Shown: positions 29,989 through 39,760, counted from the first letter of the stretch. The stretch: DNA of 64,000 bases from Pseudomonadota bacterium (GCA_018242295.1 JAFECE010000001.1:124001-188000); one strand, 5' to 3'. The notes: generated by a model from the sequence alone, not told the origin. A program made the numbers and translations.

Positions 29989-31052
29989 TGACTCTTTACC
30001 GCGTTGAAACGTCCCAGAGTTCAAACGCTTGGCTGAAACAGCCTCTGAACGATATAGAGGTCGGGTTAGAAAGGCCGCGCCGCATGAGATATCTCCGGGA
30101 AGTCGTCCGATACGGCTACGCCCCCTTTATGATGTTCGGGTTGACCTTCGCCGCCTACTGGGTCGTGAGCGAACTGGTCGTCGCCCAAGGAAACCACTGG
30201 GCTTATCTCTGGCTGCTGCCGTTGCTGGCTACCGCCTATGCAACTTCGTTCGCCGCCGAGAAGATTGCGCCGTTTTTTGACGACTGGAACGACCATCAGA
30301 GTCATGGCGACATGGGCGCGAACACCGCGCACATAGCGGCCTACGAAATATCGGCGATGAATGGCGTCTTCCTGATTCCGGTCATCTGCTGGCTGTTTCC
30401 GTTCCAGGGCATTTGGCCGACGCACTGGCCGATGTGGACGCAGGTGCTGATCGCGTTCGTCGCTGCCGACTTCGCTTTCATGATGATGCATTACCTCAGT
30501 CACCGATATGCGCCGCTCTGGAGGCTGCATGCGGTCCATCACGGTGTCGGCCGGCTCTATGGCTACAACGGCGTCATTCGACACCCCATCCATCAGATCA
30601 TCGATATGATCGTCGGCAACATGCCGCTCGTGATCATCGGCATGCCTGTGCCGGTTGCTGTCGTGCTCGGTTTCCTGATCTCGGTGACGCTGATCGTGCA
30701 GCACTCGAATGTCGATGCGCGGCTTGGACCGCTGCAGAAACACCTGTCGATCGGCCGGCTGCATCACATGCACCACGTCAACTGGGGCACGGAAGGAGAC
30801 TGCAATTTCGGTCTGCTGCTGACGATCTGGGACAAGATGCTCGGCACGTTCAGCGACAAGCCGAAACGTGAGATCACGTCCAAGGATATGGGCGTCGACG
30901 AGCTGCCGAATTTCCCGAAGGGCTATGTCGAGCAGCTGCTGCTGCCATTCTACTATGAGCCCGGCAAGGGCGAGCCCGATCGCTATAAGAAACTCGCCGC
31001 CAAGACGCCGGCGCAGGAAGCGCGCGAGCAGATCATTCACGCGGCTGAGTAG
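29988..31052 (+). CDS. Sterol desaturase / fatty-acid hydroxylase family protein
   Basis: 354-residue integral membrane di-iron oxygenase. Several membrane segments are visible (about residues 45-65, 70-90, 125-145, 150-170, 205-235). The histidine boxes that hold two irons are present: HYLSHR, HAVHHG and HHMHHVNWG. Members hydroxylate or desaturate sterols, hopanoids, carotenoids or fatty acids; the substrate cannot be assigned. The ATG at 29988 overlaps the preceding stop by one base; a second ATG at 30084 is possible and would remove a 32-residue soluble leader. Ends just before a strong terminator. Confidence 0.85.
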
Positions 31053-31080
31053 GTCTCACCGTTCTTTCGACAACAAAAAA

Positions 31081-31106
31081 GGCCGCTCGATTGGGCGGCC
31101 TTTTTC
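31081..31106. terminator. Bidirectional intrinsic terminator
   Basis: Stem GGCCGC / GCGGCC preceded by AAAAAA and followed by TTTTTC, between the convergent desaturase-family gene and rho. The plus-strand T-run is also the left half of parS-like site F. Confidence 0.85.
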
Positions 31107-31116
31107 ACGTGAATCA
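31101..31116. other. parS-like site F
   Basis: TTTTTCACGTGAATCA, 14 of 16 matches to parS, overlapping the terminator T-run and lying 13 bp beyond the rho stop. It is the parS-like site nearest the candidate origin (~3.1 kb). Confidence 0.75.
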
Positions 31117-31128
31117 CTTGTAGATACT

Positions 31129-32394
31129 TTACGTGTTCATCGACTGGAAGAACTCGCCGTTGGTCTTGGTCGAGCGCAGCTTGTCGATGAGGAACTCGAT
31201 GCCGTCCATGGTGCCCATCGGATTGAGGATGCGGCGTAGGACATAGACCTTCTTGAGCTGATCCTTCGGAACCAGCAGATCTTCCTTACGCGTGCCCGAG
31301 CGCGAGACGTCGATCGCCGGGAAGACGCGCTTGTCGGAGACCTTGCGGTCGAGAATGATTTCCGAGTTGCCTGTGCCCTTGAACTCTTCGAAGATCACTT
31401 CGTCCATGCGCGAGCCGGTATCGATGAGGGCCGTCGCGATGATCGTCAGCGAGCCGCCCTCTTCGATGTTGCGGGCCGCACCGAAGAAGCGCTTCGGGCG
31501 CTGCAGGGCGTTCGAGTCGACGCCGCCGGTCAGAACCTTGCCGGAAGACGGAACAACAGTGTTGTAGGCACGACCTAGACGCGTGATCGAGTCGAGCAGG
31601 ATGACAACGTCCCGCTTATGCTCAACAAGGCGCTTAGCCTTCTCGATGACCATCTCCGACACTTGAACATGCCGCGACGGCGGCTCGTCGAATGTCGAGG
31701 AGATGACCTCGCCTTTGACGTTCCTCTGCATGTCGGTAACTTCTTCCGGCCGCTCGTCGATCAGCAACACGATCAGATAGCATTCGGGATGATTGGCTGT
31801 GATCGAGTGGGCAATGTTCTGGAGAAGAACCGTCTTGCCGGTGCGCGGCGGGGCGACGATCAGGGCGCGCTGGCCTTTGCCGAGCGGCGAGACGATGTCG
31901 ATCACGCGGGACGACAGGTCCTTGATGGTCGGGTCTTCTATTTCGAGTTTCAGCCATTGCGTCGGATAAAGCGGCGTCAGGTTGTCGAAGTGGCTCTTGT
32001 GCTTAGCCTTCTCGGGGTCTTCGAAGTTGATGTTCGAGACTTTGAGAAGGGCGAAGTAGCGTTCGCCGTCTTTAGGCGAGCGGATCTGGCCTTCAACGGT
32101 ATCGCCGGTGCGGAGGGCAAAGCGGCGAATCTGCGAGGGCGAGACATAGATGTCATCGGGGCCGGGCAGATAGTTGGCGTCTGGCGACCTTAAAAAGCCG
32201 AAGCCGTCCTGCAGGACTTCAACGACACCGGTCGCGGTAATTTCGGTTTCTTGGGTCGCGAGCTGCTTCAGCGTTGCGAACATCAATTCCTGCTTACGCA
32301 GGGTCGAGGCGTTCTCGACACCGGCCTCTTCGGCAAAGGTGACGAGCTCGGCGGGGGATTTCCGCTTCAAATCCTCGAGCTTCATTTGCTTCAT
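31129..32394 (-). CDS. rho: Transcription termination factor Rho
   Basis: 421-residue hexameric RNA helicase that ends transcription at C-rich unstructured RNA. Seen: the N-terminal helix bundle [15 protein letters not shown], cold-shock-like RNA-binding domain with [22 protein letters not shown], Walker [13 protein letters not shown], Walker [17 protein letters not shown], the R-loop GTGNSEI and the Q-loop. Start taken at the ATG at 32394, giving the usual length; a frame to 32466 has an unconserved leader. rho-hemJ-hemE beside the origin is conserved in alphaproteobacteria. Confidence 0.97.
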   Translation of the reverse strand: MKQMKLEDLKRKSPAELVTFAEEAGVENASTLRKQELMFATLKQLATQETEITATGVVEVLQDGFGFLRSPDANYLPGPDDIYVSPSQIRRFALRTGDTVEGQIRSPKDGERYFALLKVSNINFEDPEKAKHKSHFDNLTPLYPTQWLKLEIEDPTIKDLSSRVIDIVSPLGKGQRALIVAPPRTGKTVLLQNIAHSITANHPECYLIVLLIDERPEEVTDMQRNVKGEVISSTFDEPPSRHVQVSEMVIEKAKRLVEHKRDVVILLDSITRLGRAYNTVVPSSGKVLTGGVDSNALQRPKRFFGAARNIEEGGSLTIIATALIDTGSRMDEVIFEEFKGTGNSEIILDRKVSDKRVFPAIDVSRSGTRKEDLLVPKDQLKKVYVLRRILNPMGTMDGIEFLIDKLRSTKTNGEFFQSMNT

Positions 32395-32596
32395 TGAAAA
32401 AGAACTCCACGGAGCGCCGCATCTGAGCGGCATCGGGTGGTGAGGTGGGATGAATGAGCCTGGCATGACGGCGACAAGGCGGGCGCCTCGTCATGAACCG
32501 GCGGGCGTTGACGCATCAAAACGTCGAAACGTGCCGTCTGCCAAAATCCTATGAGGACTGTTTTTCCATAGCAGATCGGCGTGGATCTGGAAAGTC

Positions 32597-33136
32597 TCAA
32601 AATGGCTTTACAATCACAAGGATGACAATGCCGATCATCAGCACTGCCGGGACCTCATTGATAATCCGCCAGTGCCGTGCGGGTTTCGTGTTGCGGTCTT
32701 CACGAAAGGCCCGGGCCGATGCTGAAAGGTAGCCATGCAACCCGGAAAGGAGCAGGACAAGCGTAATTTTGGCGTGAAACCAAGGCGCGGTCCAAAAGTG
32801 GCTGGTGGTCGCGAGCCATAGGCCGAGCACCCAGGCGATGATCATCGAGGGCGTAGCGATGATGTTCAAAAGCCGGGCTTCCATCAGCTTGAAGGTTTCG
32901 GACTGGGCCGAGCCGACCGGCGCTTCGGCGTGATAGACGAAAAGTCGCGGGAGATAGAGCATGGTGGCCATCCACGCGATGACCGCGATGACGTGGAAAG
33001 CTTTGAGCCAGAGATAGGCGTCGCCAGGGACGATCAAGACGAACGCCGCGGCCAGGATAGCTGTTACCGCCAGCGCGAAGGCGGCGCGGCGTCCGGGGGA
33101 GGCGGCAAGAGACGAGGCAGAAGGCGCGTCTGACAT
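32597..33136 (-). CDS. hemJ: Protoporphyrinogen IX oxidase HemJ
   Basis: 179-residue membrane protein that oxidises protoporphyrinogen IX to protoporphyrin IX in haem synthesis. Four hydrophobic segments are evident (about 20-37, 45-62, 92-110, 120-140, with a last one at 163-178). Seen: LKAFHVIAVIAWMATMLYLPRLFVYH, split here by its conserved histidine and arginine, and KPARHWRIINEVPA near the end. It begins 3 bases after the hemE stop, so hemE and hemJ are surely co-translated; this supports a haem role. Confidence 0.93.
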   Translation of the reverse strand: MSDAPSASSLAASPGRRAAFALAVTAILAAAFVLIVPGDAYLWLKAFHVIAVIAWMATMLYLPRLFVYHAEAPVGSAQSETFKLMEARLLNIIATPSMIIAWVLGLWLATTSHFWTAPWFHAKITLVLLLSGLHGYLSASARAFREDRNTKPARHWRIINEVPAVLMIGIVILVIVKPF

Positions 33137-33139
33137 TCT

Positions 33140-34213
33140 CTAGTTTCCCGTTTTGCGGATCCTATGGACAAGCCGGGCAACGTTCTCGGGCGGCGTTTCG
33201 GGAACGATGCCATGACCGAGGTTGAATACGAACGGCAAGCCCGCCATTGCCTGGCAGATGGCGTCGGCCCGGGCGTCGAGCGCCTCGCCGCCGGTGACGA
33301 GGAGAAGCGGGTCGAGATTGCCCTGCACGACTTTGCCGGTTTTGGCGATCGCCTGCATGACGCTCAACGGGCAGGATGTATCGCAGCTCACGCCATCGAC
33401 GTTTGTGCCATCGATGTATTTCTGCAGAAGAGCGGCGGCGCCGCGCGGAAAGCCTATGATGGGAACTTGCGGATGGCGTCGCCGGATTTCGGCGACGATG
33501 CGCGCCGTTGGTGCGATGACCCAGCGCTCGAATTCGTCTTCGGCGAGACTACCCGCCCAGCTGTCGAAAATCTGCAGCGCGTTGGCGCCAGCGTCCACCT
33601 GGCCCGAAAGGTAGACGATGGAGGCCTCGGTCAGCAGGCCGATGAGTTCGGAAAAACCTTGACGATCGCGATAAGCCCAGCTGCGCGCTGCGGCCTGATC
33701 GCTCGATCCCCGGCCTTCGGCCATGTACGTCGCAACGGTCCAAGGTGCCCCACAAAATCCAATCAAAGCCGTTTCGCGCGGCAGCTCTTTGCTCAGCAGC
33801 GCGACCGTTTCGCAAACTTTCGCGAACTTGTAGTGGGTGTTCGATAGGTCGAGTCGGTGAAGGTCGGCAACCGTTTTTACGGGATCGAGACGGGGGCCTT
33901 CACCTTCGGCAAAACGGACGTTTTGGCCGAGCGCATCGGGAACGACGAGGATGTCGGAAAACAGGATCGCGGCGTCGAAGCCGTAGCGCCTGATCGGCTG
34001 CAGCGTCACTTCGGCAGCGAGCTTCGGCGCGTAGCAGAGGTCGAGGAAGCTTCCGGCGTCGGCCCGGGTTTTGCGATATTCCGGCAGATAGCGGCCGGCC
34101 TGGCGCATCAGCCATACGGGCGGGGGCTGAACCGTATTGTCCGAAAACGGTGCCAGGAAGTGCTTTGTGGGCGATTTGGCGTTCAGGTCACGCAACGGAG
34201 TTCTTTCCTTCAC
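33140..34213 (-). CDS. hemE: Uroporphyrinogen decarboxylase
   Basis: 357-residue enzyme converting uroporphyrinogen III to coproporphyrinogen III. Seen: [17 protein letters not shown] with the substrate-binding arginines, [14 protein letters not shown] with the catalytic aspartate, [21 protein letters not shown] and [16 protein letters not shown]. It appears to start with GTG at 34213, without a strong ribosome site, right beside an AT-rich stretch. hemE next to the chromosomal origin is known from Caulobacter and Rickettsia. Confidence 0.95.
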   Translation of the reverse strand: MKERTPLRDLNAKSPTKHFLAPFSDNTVQPPPVWLMRQAGRYLPEYRKTRADAGSFLDLCYAPKLAAEVTLQPIRRYGFDAAILFSDILVVPDALGQNVRFAEGEGPRLDPVKTVADLHRLDLSNTHYKFAKVCETVALLSKELPRETALIGFCGAPWTVATYMAEGRGSSDQAAARSWAYRDRQGFSELIGLLTEASIVYLSGQVDAGANALQIFDSWAGSLAEDEFERWVIAPTARIVAEIRRRHPQVPIIGFPRGAAALLQKYIDGTNVDGVSCDTSCPLSVMQAIAKTGKVVQGNLDPLLLVTGGEALDARADAICQAMAGLPFVFNLGHGIVPETPPENVARLVHRIRKTGN

Positions 34214-34646
34214 TTCAAATCAGATAAATTTTCTTGAAGCTTATTTTTTTGACTCTTAGGGCAGCGAGGAGTGGGGATCTCTGGATCGTCCACAGCTCGT
34301 CCACAAGGTTTTAGTTATTCCGGCCATGTAGCACGAGCGATAGTGTCTGTTGAGCCTTGCGTGCAATAGGGATCTAAGTCCTCCATTAATCAATGGCTTG
34401 CAAACGATCTGCGCCAACAACCCGGAGGGACGCTTTGTTGAAAACCGCCGGACAGTGGCTGGAGGGGACGGTTGTTCCTTGGGACGGCCGTGTGTCGAAC
34501 AACATCTTTCCCTTTTGCCCGGATGTGGGTATCGCCGTGGGTGAGCCGATAGTTGTTCTCTCAACCCGAAAGGGGTCCACCGGGTTCGGGGATAAGGCTG
34601 GGGTTTTGAACAGGCTGCCGCCCGTCAGTCGCAAGAGATCGATGTC
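34214..34646. other. Candidate chromosomal replication origin (oriC)
   Basis: 433-bp gene-free gap between divergent hemE and the DUF299 PPDK regulator, the same position as the Caulobacter origin. It starts with an AT-rich run (34214-34260) containing a T7 tract and a GANTC site, then a pair of DnaA-like boxes (34286-34305). Two further 7-of-9 matches to TTATCCACA lie on the minus strand at 34524-34532 and 34587-34595. Small inverted repeats occur at 34383-34396 (CCATT/AATGG) and 34563-34586 (AACCCG/CGGGTT). The location argument is strong; the box matches are weak one by one. Confidence 0.65.
34286..34305 (+). promoter_or_regulatory. Paired DnaA-like boxes
   Basis: TCGTCCACA occurs twice, at 34286-34294 and 34297-34305, 11 bp apart, on one face of the helix. 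Each matches TTATCCACA at 7 of 9 bases. Confidence 0.5.
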
Positions 34647-35498
34647 ATGACGCTGCCAAGCCTGTTCCACATGCACCTCGTCTCGGATTCAACCGGTGAG
34701 ACGTTGGTGGCGATCGCGAAAGCGGCGACGGTGCAATATCAGAATGTCCGCGCGATTGAGCACATGCATCCGCTTGTGCGCACGCAGCGTCAGCTGAAGC
34801 GTGTGATGGCCGACATCGAGGCGGAGCCGGGCATCGTGCTTTATACCGTCGTCAACAAGGCGCTTGCGGACGAGCTCGAACAACATTGCCAGCGGCTCAA
34901 GATTCCATGTCTCGCGGTGTTGCGTCCCATCATGCAGGTGTTCGAGAGCTATCTTGGCGCGCCGCAGACACCGACGGTCGCCGGCCAGCACGTGCTCGAC
35001 GCCGATTACTTCCGGCGCATCGACGCAATGAATTTCACGATGGCGCACGACGACGGCCGGTTGCCGGACAATCTCAGCGACGCTGATATCGTGCTGCTCG
35101 GAATCTCGCGCACTTCGAAAACCCCGACGTCGCTCTATCTCGCGCAGCGCGGGTACAAGACGACCAATTTGCCGCTCGTGCCGCAGGTGCCGCTGCCGGA
35201 ACAATTGTTTCGGCAGCACTCCGCATTTGTCGTGTGTTTGATTGCAAATGTCGATCGAATCGCGGATGTGCGGCGCAATCGCGCGATCCTGATGGCCGAT
35301 CGGGATCTCGAAACCTACGTTGATCGTGATACGATATCGGCCGAAATTGCTTACACGCGGAAGATCGCCGCACAAAACGGGTGGCCGATCATCGACGTGA
35401 CGCGGCGATCCATCGAAGAATCTGCCACGATGATCTTGAAGCTGCTGCAGGACCGAAAGGCGGGGTCAAAACCGGAGACGGACCCAGCCAATGTCTGA
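34647..35498 (+). CDS. Pyruvate phosphate dikinase / PEP synthase regulatory protein (DUF299)
   Basis: 283-residue bifunctional serine/threonine kinase and phosphotransferase that switches pyruvate phosphate dikinase or PEP synthase off and on (E. coli homologue PpsR). Seen: FHMHLVSDSTGETL, the P-loop-like GISRTSKTPTSLYLA, FEVVDTY-equivalent DADYFRRIDAMNFTMAHDDG, and VDVTRRSIEESA-like IIDVTRRSIEE. The ATG is at 34647. First gene to the right of the candidate origin, overlapping maf by 8 bases. Its partner dikinase is not in this window. Confidence 0.93.
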   Translation: MTLPSLFHMHLVSDSTGETLVAIAKAATVQYQNVRAIEHMHPLVRTQRQLKRVMADIEAEPGIVLYTVVNKALADELEQHCQRLKIPCLAVLRPIMQVFESYLGAPQTPTVAGQHVLDADYFRRIDAMNFTMAHDDGRLPDNLSDADIVLLGISRTSKTPTSLYLAQRGYKTTNLPLVPQVPLPEQLFRQHSAFVVCLIANVDRIADVRRNRAILMADRDLETYVDRDTISAEIAYTRKIAAQNGWPIIDVTRRSIEESATMILKLLQDRKAGSKPETDPANV

Positions 35499-36102
35499 AG
35501 CAAGCCGGTTGATACTCGCCTCGGGCAGTGCGGCGCGCCGCGAGTTGCTCAACGCCGCGGGCCTCGTATTCGACGTCGTTCCCGCAGATATCGACGAAAT
35601 CGCCATACGCGATGCCATTCTCGAAAAGACATCTGGCGCGGAAGCCGGGGATGTTGCGAGTGTGCTGGCTTCAGAAAAAGCGCGCGTCGTTTCCGTCGCG
35701 CATCCCGATGCTCTGGTCATCGGCGCCGATCAGGTTCTGGCGCTCGGCGGCAAGATCTTTGCAAAAGCGGCGAGTCTCGCTGAAGCCCACGAACACCTCG
35801 CCATGCTGCGCGGGCGGACTCACGATCTCGTTTCGGCCGTGGCGCTGGCGCAGGGCGGAAACGTCCGCTGGCAAACGACAGCGACGGCGGGAATGACGAT
35901 GCGCGATTATTCCGACGAATTCATCGGCGCCTATCTCGAGCGGACAGGGGACCGCATTCTCGGAAGCGTCGGATGCTATGAACTCGAATCTCTCGGGGTG
36001 CAGCTCTTCGAGCGGATCGAGGGCGACTATTTCACGATCCTCGGCATTCCGTTGCTGCCGCTTCTCGCGCGGCTCCGCGTAGAACAGATGATCACAGCAT
36101 GA
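35491..36102 (+). CDS. maf: Maf-family nucleotide pyrophosphatase
   Basis: 203-residue house-cleaning pyrophosphatase hydrolysing non-canonical or modified nucleoside triphosphates. Seen: LILASGSAARRELL, the SxxR-type start of Maf proteins, VASVLASEKARVV, VIGADQVLALGG, and GSVGCYELESLGVQLFERIEGDYFTILGIPLLPL over the C-terminal part. Its ATG lies 8 bases inside the preceding gene and its stop overlaps aroE by 4, so the chain is tightly coupled. Confidence 0.93.
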   Translation: MSEASRLILASGSAARRELLNAAGLVFDVVPADIDEIAIRDAILEKTSGAEAGDVASVLASEKARVVSVAHPDALVIGADQVLALGGKIFAKAASLAEAHEHLAMLRGRTHDLVSAVALAQGGNVRWQTTATAGMTMRDYSDEFIGAYLERTGDRILGSVGCYELESLGVQLFERIEGDYFTILGIPLLPLLARLRVEQMITA

Positions 36103-36929
36103 AACGTGCCTGCGTCATCGGCTGGCCGATCGCCCATTCGCGCTCGCCACTCATCCATGGCTACTGGCTGCGCAAATATGGGATCGAGGGATCTTATACG
36201 AAAGAGGCGGTTCGACCTGAGGATTTAAAAACGTTCATCGGATCGCTGGAGGAGCGCGGCTTCTCGGGCTGCAATGTTACCGTGCCTCATAAGGAAGCGG
36301 TGTTTTCACTCGCGGAGATCAAGTCGTCTTCCGCGGTCGCGGTCGGGGCTGCGAACACGCTCTGGCTCGAAGGCGATGTGCTGGCCTGCACCAACACCGA
36401 TTCCTATGGCTTCATGGCCAATCTCGATCAGTCGGCGCCGCATTGGCGGACGTCGCGGGGACCGATCATGATTCTCGGCGCCGGCGGATCGGCCCGGGCA
36501 GTGATCCATGGATTTCTGGAAGCCGGCCGCGACGACATCCGCGTCTTCAACCGGTCCTTCGAGCGGGCCCAGGAGACTGCGCGTCACTTCGGCGGGCGTG
36601 TCACCGGCCGGGCGTGGGATATCCGTAATGATCACATTGCGGACGTTTCTGTGGTCGTCAATACAACGACGCTCGGGATGAATGGGGTGGGGGATCCGGA
36701 AATTGATTTCTCAAGGGCGTCCAAAGACATAGTTGTCGCAGACATCGTTTACGTCCCGTTGGAAACTCCATTGTTAAGTTCCGCTCGCCGACATGGGCTC
36801 ACGGGCGTGGACGGTCTCGGAATGCTGCTGCATCAGGCGGTGCCTGGTTTCGAGAAGTGGTTTGGGGTTCGGCCCGAGGTCACGCGCGAACTCTACGATG
36901 TGATTGCAGAGAATATTCGAGAGGCATGA
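36099..36929 (+). CDS. aroE: Shikimate dehydrogenase
   Basis: 276-residue NADPH-dependent enzyme reducing 3-dehydroshikimate to shikimate in aromatic amino-acid synthesis. Seen: VIGWPIAHSRSPLIHGYWL (substrate serines), NVTVPHKEAVF with the catalytic lysine, GAANTLW, NTDSYGFMANL with the catalytic aspartate, and the nucleotide fold ILGAGGSARAVIHGFL. Starts with ATGA overlapping maf and ends in an ATGATG overlap with coaE. Confidence 0.95.
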   Translation: MKRACVIGWPIAHSRSPLIHGYWLRKYGIEGSYTKEAVRPEDLKTFIGSLEERGFSGCNVTVPHKEAVFSLAEIKSSSAVAVGAANTLWLEGDVLACTNTDSYGFMANLDQSAPHWRTSRGPIMILGAGGSARAVIHGFLEAGRDDIRVFNRSFERAQETARHFGGRVTGRAWDIRNDHIADVSVVVNTTTLGMNGVGDPEIDFSRASKDIVVADIVYVPLETPLLSSARRHGLTGVDGLGMLLHQAVPGFEKWFGVRPEVTRELYDVIAENIREA

Positions 36930-37543
36930 TGCTTGTCGTTGGATTGACGGGATCGATTGGCATGGGCAAATCGACCGCGGCGGCACGGTTCCGTGCGCGC
37001 GGTATCTCCGTCTTCGATGCGGACGCGGAGGTTCACCGGCTTTATACAGGACCGCTGAACGACGAGATCGAACGGGCGTTTCCGGGATCGATCACGGGTC
37101 AAGCGGTCGATCGCAGCAAGCTCGCAGAGCAGCTCATTGCCGATCCGAAGCGCTTCAAGGATCTCGAAGCTATCGTGCATCCTCGCGTGCATGAGGCTGA
37201 GCGCCGCTTCCTGCAAGACGAGAAGACACACGGCGCCGGGATGGCGGTTCTTGAAATTCCGCTCTTCTTCGAGGGCGGTCGCGACGAGCATGTCGATGCC
37301 ATCGTCGTCGTTACGGCGTCGCCAGAGCTGCAGCGCGAGCGGGTGCTGGCGCGCGCGGGAATGACGGACGCCAGGTTCGAGGCCGTGGTTGCGCGGCAGC
37401 TTCCAGAGGACGAAAAGCAGGCGCGCGCCGATTTCGTTGTGGACACCAACGGATCGGTCGAAAACTGTAACAGCCAAATCGACCGCATCATCACTAAGCT
37501 CCTGCCACTCAGCGCCACGGCTTACGATAAGTTCTGGCGTTAA
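36926..37543 (+). CDS. coaE: Dephospho-CoA kinase
   Basis: 205-residue kinase for the last step of CoA synthesis. Seen: VVGLTGSIGMGKSTAAARF (P-loop), FDADAEVHRLY, HPRVHEAERRFL, LEIPLFFEGG. Two adjacent ATGs (36926, 36929) are possible starts; the frame stays open further upstream within aroE but is not conserved. Overlaps the aroE stop. The second CoA-pathway gene of the window (coaA at 20.6 kb is separate). Confidence 0.94.
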   Translation: MMLVVGLTGSIGMGKSTAAARFRARGISVFDADAEVHRLYTGPLNDEIERAFPGSITGQAVDRSKLAEQLIADPKRFKDLEAIVHPRVHEAERRFLQDEKTHGAGMAVLEIPLFFEGGRDEHVDAIVVVTASPELQRERVLARAGMTDARFEAVVARQLPEDEKQARADFVVDTNGSVENCNSQIDRIITKLLPLSATAYDKFWR

Positions 37544-37568
37544 GCCTTTCTGTGGGGGACCGATCTCA

Positions 37569-38285
37569 ATGCGTGAAATCGTACTCGATACCGAAACGAC
37601 GGGTCTCGATCCGAAGAAGGGTCATCGCCTGATCGAAATCGGCGGCATCGAAATGATCAACCGCATTCCGACTGGCAAAGAGTTTCACCGTTTCATCAAT
37701 CCGCAACGCGACGTTCCCCGCGAAGCGCAAGAAATTCACGGGATCTCGACAGAGTTCCTTTTCGACAAGCCGCTGTTTCGCGATGTGGTGCGGGAATTTC
37801 TGACGTTCGTCGGCGAAGATGTCCTGGTTATTCACAATGCCCAGTTCGACATCATGTTTTTGAATTACGAGCTGGGTCTCGTCGGCGAGAAGGCTCTCAG
37901 CTTCGATCGCGTGGTCGATACGCTCGCGATCGCGCGGCGCCGGCATCCGGCCGGTCCCAACACGCTCGATGCGCTTTGCAAGCGCTATTCGATCGACAAT
38001 TCCCAGCGCACGAAGCACGGCGCGCTCGTTGACAGTCTGCTTCTCGCGGAAGTTTACGTCGAGCTGCTCGGCGAGCGGCAAGCGACGTTCGGTTTGCAGT
38101 CGTCGAGCGTCAATGCGTCGGCGGGGCAGCGTGGTAGCGCGCGGCGCGGCGCTGCGATGGTTCGGCCGGCGGCGCTTCCGGCGCGGATCGGTGAAGCGGA
38201 CATCGCTACTCACCGCTCGTTCGTCGAGAAAATGAAGACGACGGCGTTGTGGCTGAATTTTTGGGGCAATACGCCGGCGGGCTGA
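37569..38285 (+). CDS. dnaQ: DNA polymerase III epsilon subunit
   Basis: 238-residue 3'-5' proofreading exonuclease of the replicase. Seen: ExoI REIVLDTETTGLDPKKGHR with the metal-binding Asp and Glu, IEIGGIEM, ExoII VIHNAQFDIMFLNYEL, and the ExoIII-epsilon HGALVDSLLLAEVYVEL with catalytic His and Asp. A basic linker with repeated RGSARRGAAM follows, then a short C-terminal segment that should bind the polymerase. GGGGGA ribosome site 7 bases upstream. Ends the chain on the right side of the origin. Confidence 0.95.
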   Translation: MREIVLDTETTGLDPKKGHRLIEIGGIEMINRIPTGKEFHRFINPQRDVPREAQEIHGISTEFLFDKPLFRDVVREFLTFVGEDVLVIHNAQFDIMFLNYELGLVGEKALSFDRVVDTLAIARRRHPAGPNTLDALCKRYSIDNSQRTKHGALVDSLLLAEVYVELLGERQATFGLQSSSVNASAGQRGSARRGAAMVRPAALPARIGEADIATHRSFVEKMKTTALWLNFWGNTPAG

Positions 38286-38328
38286 AAAGCGCCGGCGTTA
38301 CGACTTTGGCTGAGATAACGTCTCAGGC

Positions 38329-38835
38329 TTAAGCGTGGGCTTTGCCCGCGGTCTGGCTTTGCTGCTGCTGGCGGCGAACGTAAAGCGCACCGAAATCGAT
38401 CGGATCGAGGAAGAGCGGCGGGAATCCACCTTCGCGCGTGATGTCGGCGACGAGGCGGCGGAGGAAGGGGAAGATCATTGCTGGGCCGGAAATCAGCAGG
38501 AACGGCTCGAGCGCGCCTTCCGGCATTTTTTCAACCTTCAACAGGCCGGCGTAGACCGTTTCGAGCACGTAGATCGTGCCGATGTTGTTCGTGGCGGTTG
38601 CCTTGAACTCGATCGCAGATTCGTAAAGGTCGTCGGCGAGTTTCTGAGCGCCAACGTTGACCTCGACCTTGAGCGTCGGCTGATCGCCAGCACCCGTGAT
38701 CAGCTTATGGACGTTCGGATTTTCGAACGACAGGTCCTTGATGTACTGGTTGACGATCTTGGCCTGAATGGGGTTCTCGCCGAGCTGCGTTTCCGCTGCA
38801 GCAGCGCCGTTTCCATTCTTTCCCTGGTCGGCCAT
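38329..38835 (-). CDS. secB: Protein-export chaperone SecB
   Basis: 168-residue homotetrameric chaperone that keeps preproteins unfolded for SecA. Seen: QYIKDLSFENPNVHKL, KVEVNVGAQKLADDLYESAIEFKATA in segments, PFLRRLVADITREGGFPPLFLDPIDFGALYVRR in segments at the C-terminal half, and a Gln-rich tail. Convergent with dnaQ; a small CTGAGA/TCTCAG hairpin lies at 38310-38326 in between. Confidence 0.96.
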   Translation of the reverse strand: MADQGKNGNGAAAAETQLGENPIQAKIVNQYIKDLSFENPNVHKLITGAGDQPTLKVEVNVGAQKLADDLYESAIEFKATATNNIGTIYVLETVYAGLLKVEKMPEGALEPFLLISGPAMIFPFLRRLVADITREGGFPPLFLDPIDFGALYVRRQQQQSQTAGKAHA

Positions 38836-38945
38836 CGTGCCCTCTTTAAGCTGTGCATTTGGTTGAGAAATCCGAGCGGGTCGCTAGCACGGCGAACTCG
38901 CACGCGCAATGGAGGAGACGCGGCTCACTGGCGTTCAACTTAACG

Positions 38946-39476
38946 TCAGGAGCGATGACGTCTCGGCTGCACCGCTTTGGCCTGATGCAAGGGCTTTTCG
39001 CTGACGCGTTCGTATTCGCCTTCGATCACTATACCCTCGCCGTCGGTCGGGGTTTCCGCGGAGGTCGTGCGGAAGGCCTCGCGGCTCACCTCGGCCTGAT
39101 AGTGGAACAGCGTAACGAGTTTCAGAAGTCCGGTTCGAATGACGAGGTGGCGGATTTGAGGAACCAGCAGGCACAGGCCGAGCAGATCAGAGATCACACC
39201 GGGAAAAATGAGCAGCAGGCCGGCGAGAACCTGCAAAAATCCATCGAACAGCGGCGGGAAGCCTTCGCGTTCCGATCCCAGGCGCGATAGCGCGCGCTCG
39301 AAAACGGAGAGGCCGACCCGGCGAATGACGTAGGTTCCGAGGATGGCGGTGCCGATGACGATCGCGGCGAGCCACCAGATGCCGATTACCTGCCCAAGGC
39401 GGATCAGCAGCCCGATTTCCAGCAGCGGCAGGGCCGCGAACGCCAGGATCACGGCGATTTTGAAGGGTTGAGACAT
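38946..39476 (-). CDS. fxsA: FxsA-family membrane protein
   Basis: 176-residue inner-membrane protein of the FxsA family, named for suppression of phage T7 exclusion by F; its normal role is unclear. Seen: three hydrophobic stretches (about 5-22, 27-50 and 75-105), LLEIGLLIRLGQVIGIWW, ERALSRLGSEREGFPP and LLIFPGVISDLLGLCLLVPQ. I take the ATG at 39476 over the upstream TTG at 39488. The C-terminal ~60 residues are polar and variable. Confidence 0.88.
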   Translation of the reverse strand: MSQPFKIAVILAFAALPLLEIGLLIRLGQVIGIWWLAAIVIGTAILGTYVIRRVGLSVFERALSRLGSEREGFPPLFDGFLQVLAGLLLIFPGVISDLLGLCLLVPQIRHLVIRTGLLKLVTLFHYQAEVSREAFRTTSAETPTDGEGIVIEGEYERVSEKPLHQAKAVQPRRHRS

Positions 39477-39760
39477 AAGGGCTCGCAAAACTATTGCGGC
39501 ACCTTAGCGCGGATGGTCGCTCGCGGCCAACGACCATCGGGAAGCAGCCTCAGCCGATCAACGATATTCACATTGCCCGCCCCAAAAATTTGCCAATTTT
39601 GGGCAGCGGCGACAGGCGGCAGACGCCGAAGGCTTTAGGTGTTATAGAGGTTTCATCTTCAAATAGCCCGTCCGCGCCCTTAGATAGGTGCTACGGTGGC
39701 GGGCAATCACGCACAAGCCTTACAGGCATACTGTTCCACCCGGAGGCGCTGACCTTAAGA

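Noticed and set aside
34383-34396. CCATTAATCAATGG palindrome as a CtrA site in the origin gap
   Set aside because: CtrA sites are TTAA-N7-TTAA; only one TTAA-like half is present. Kept only as a small inverted repeat.
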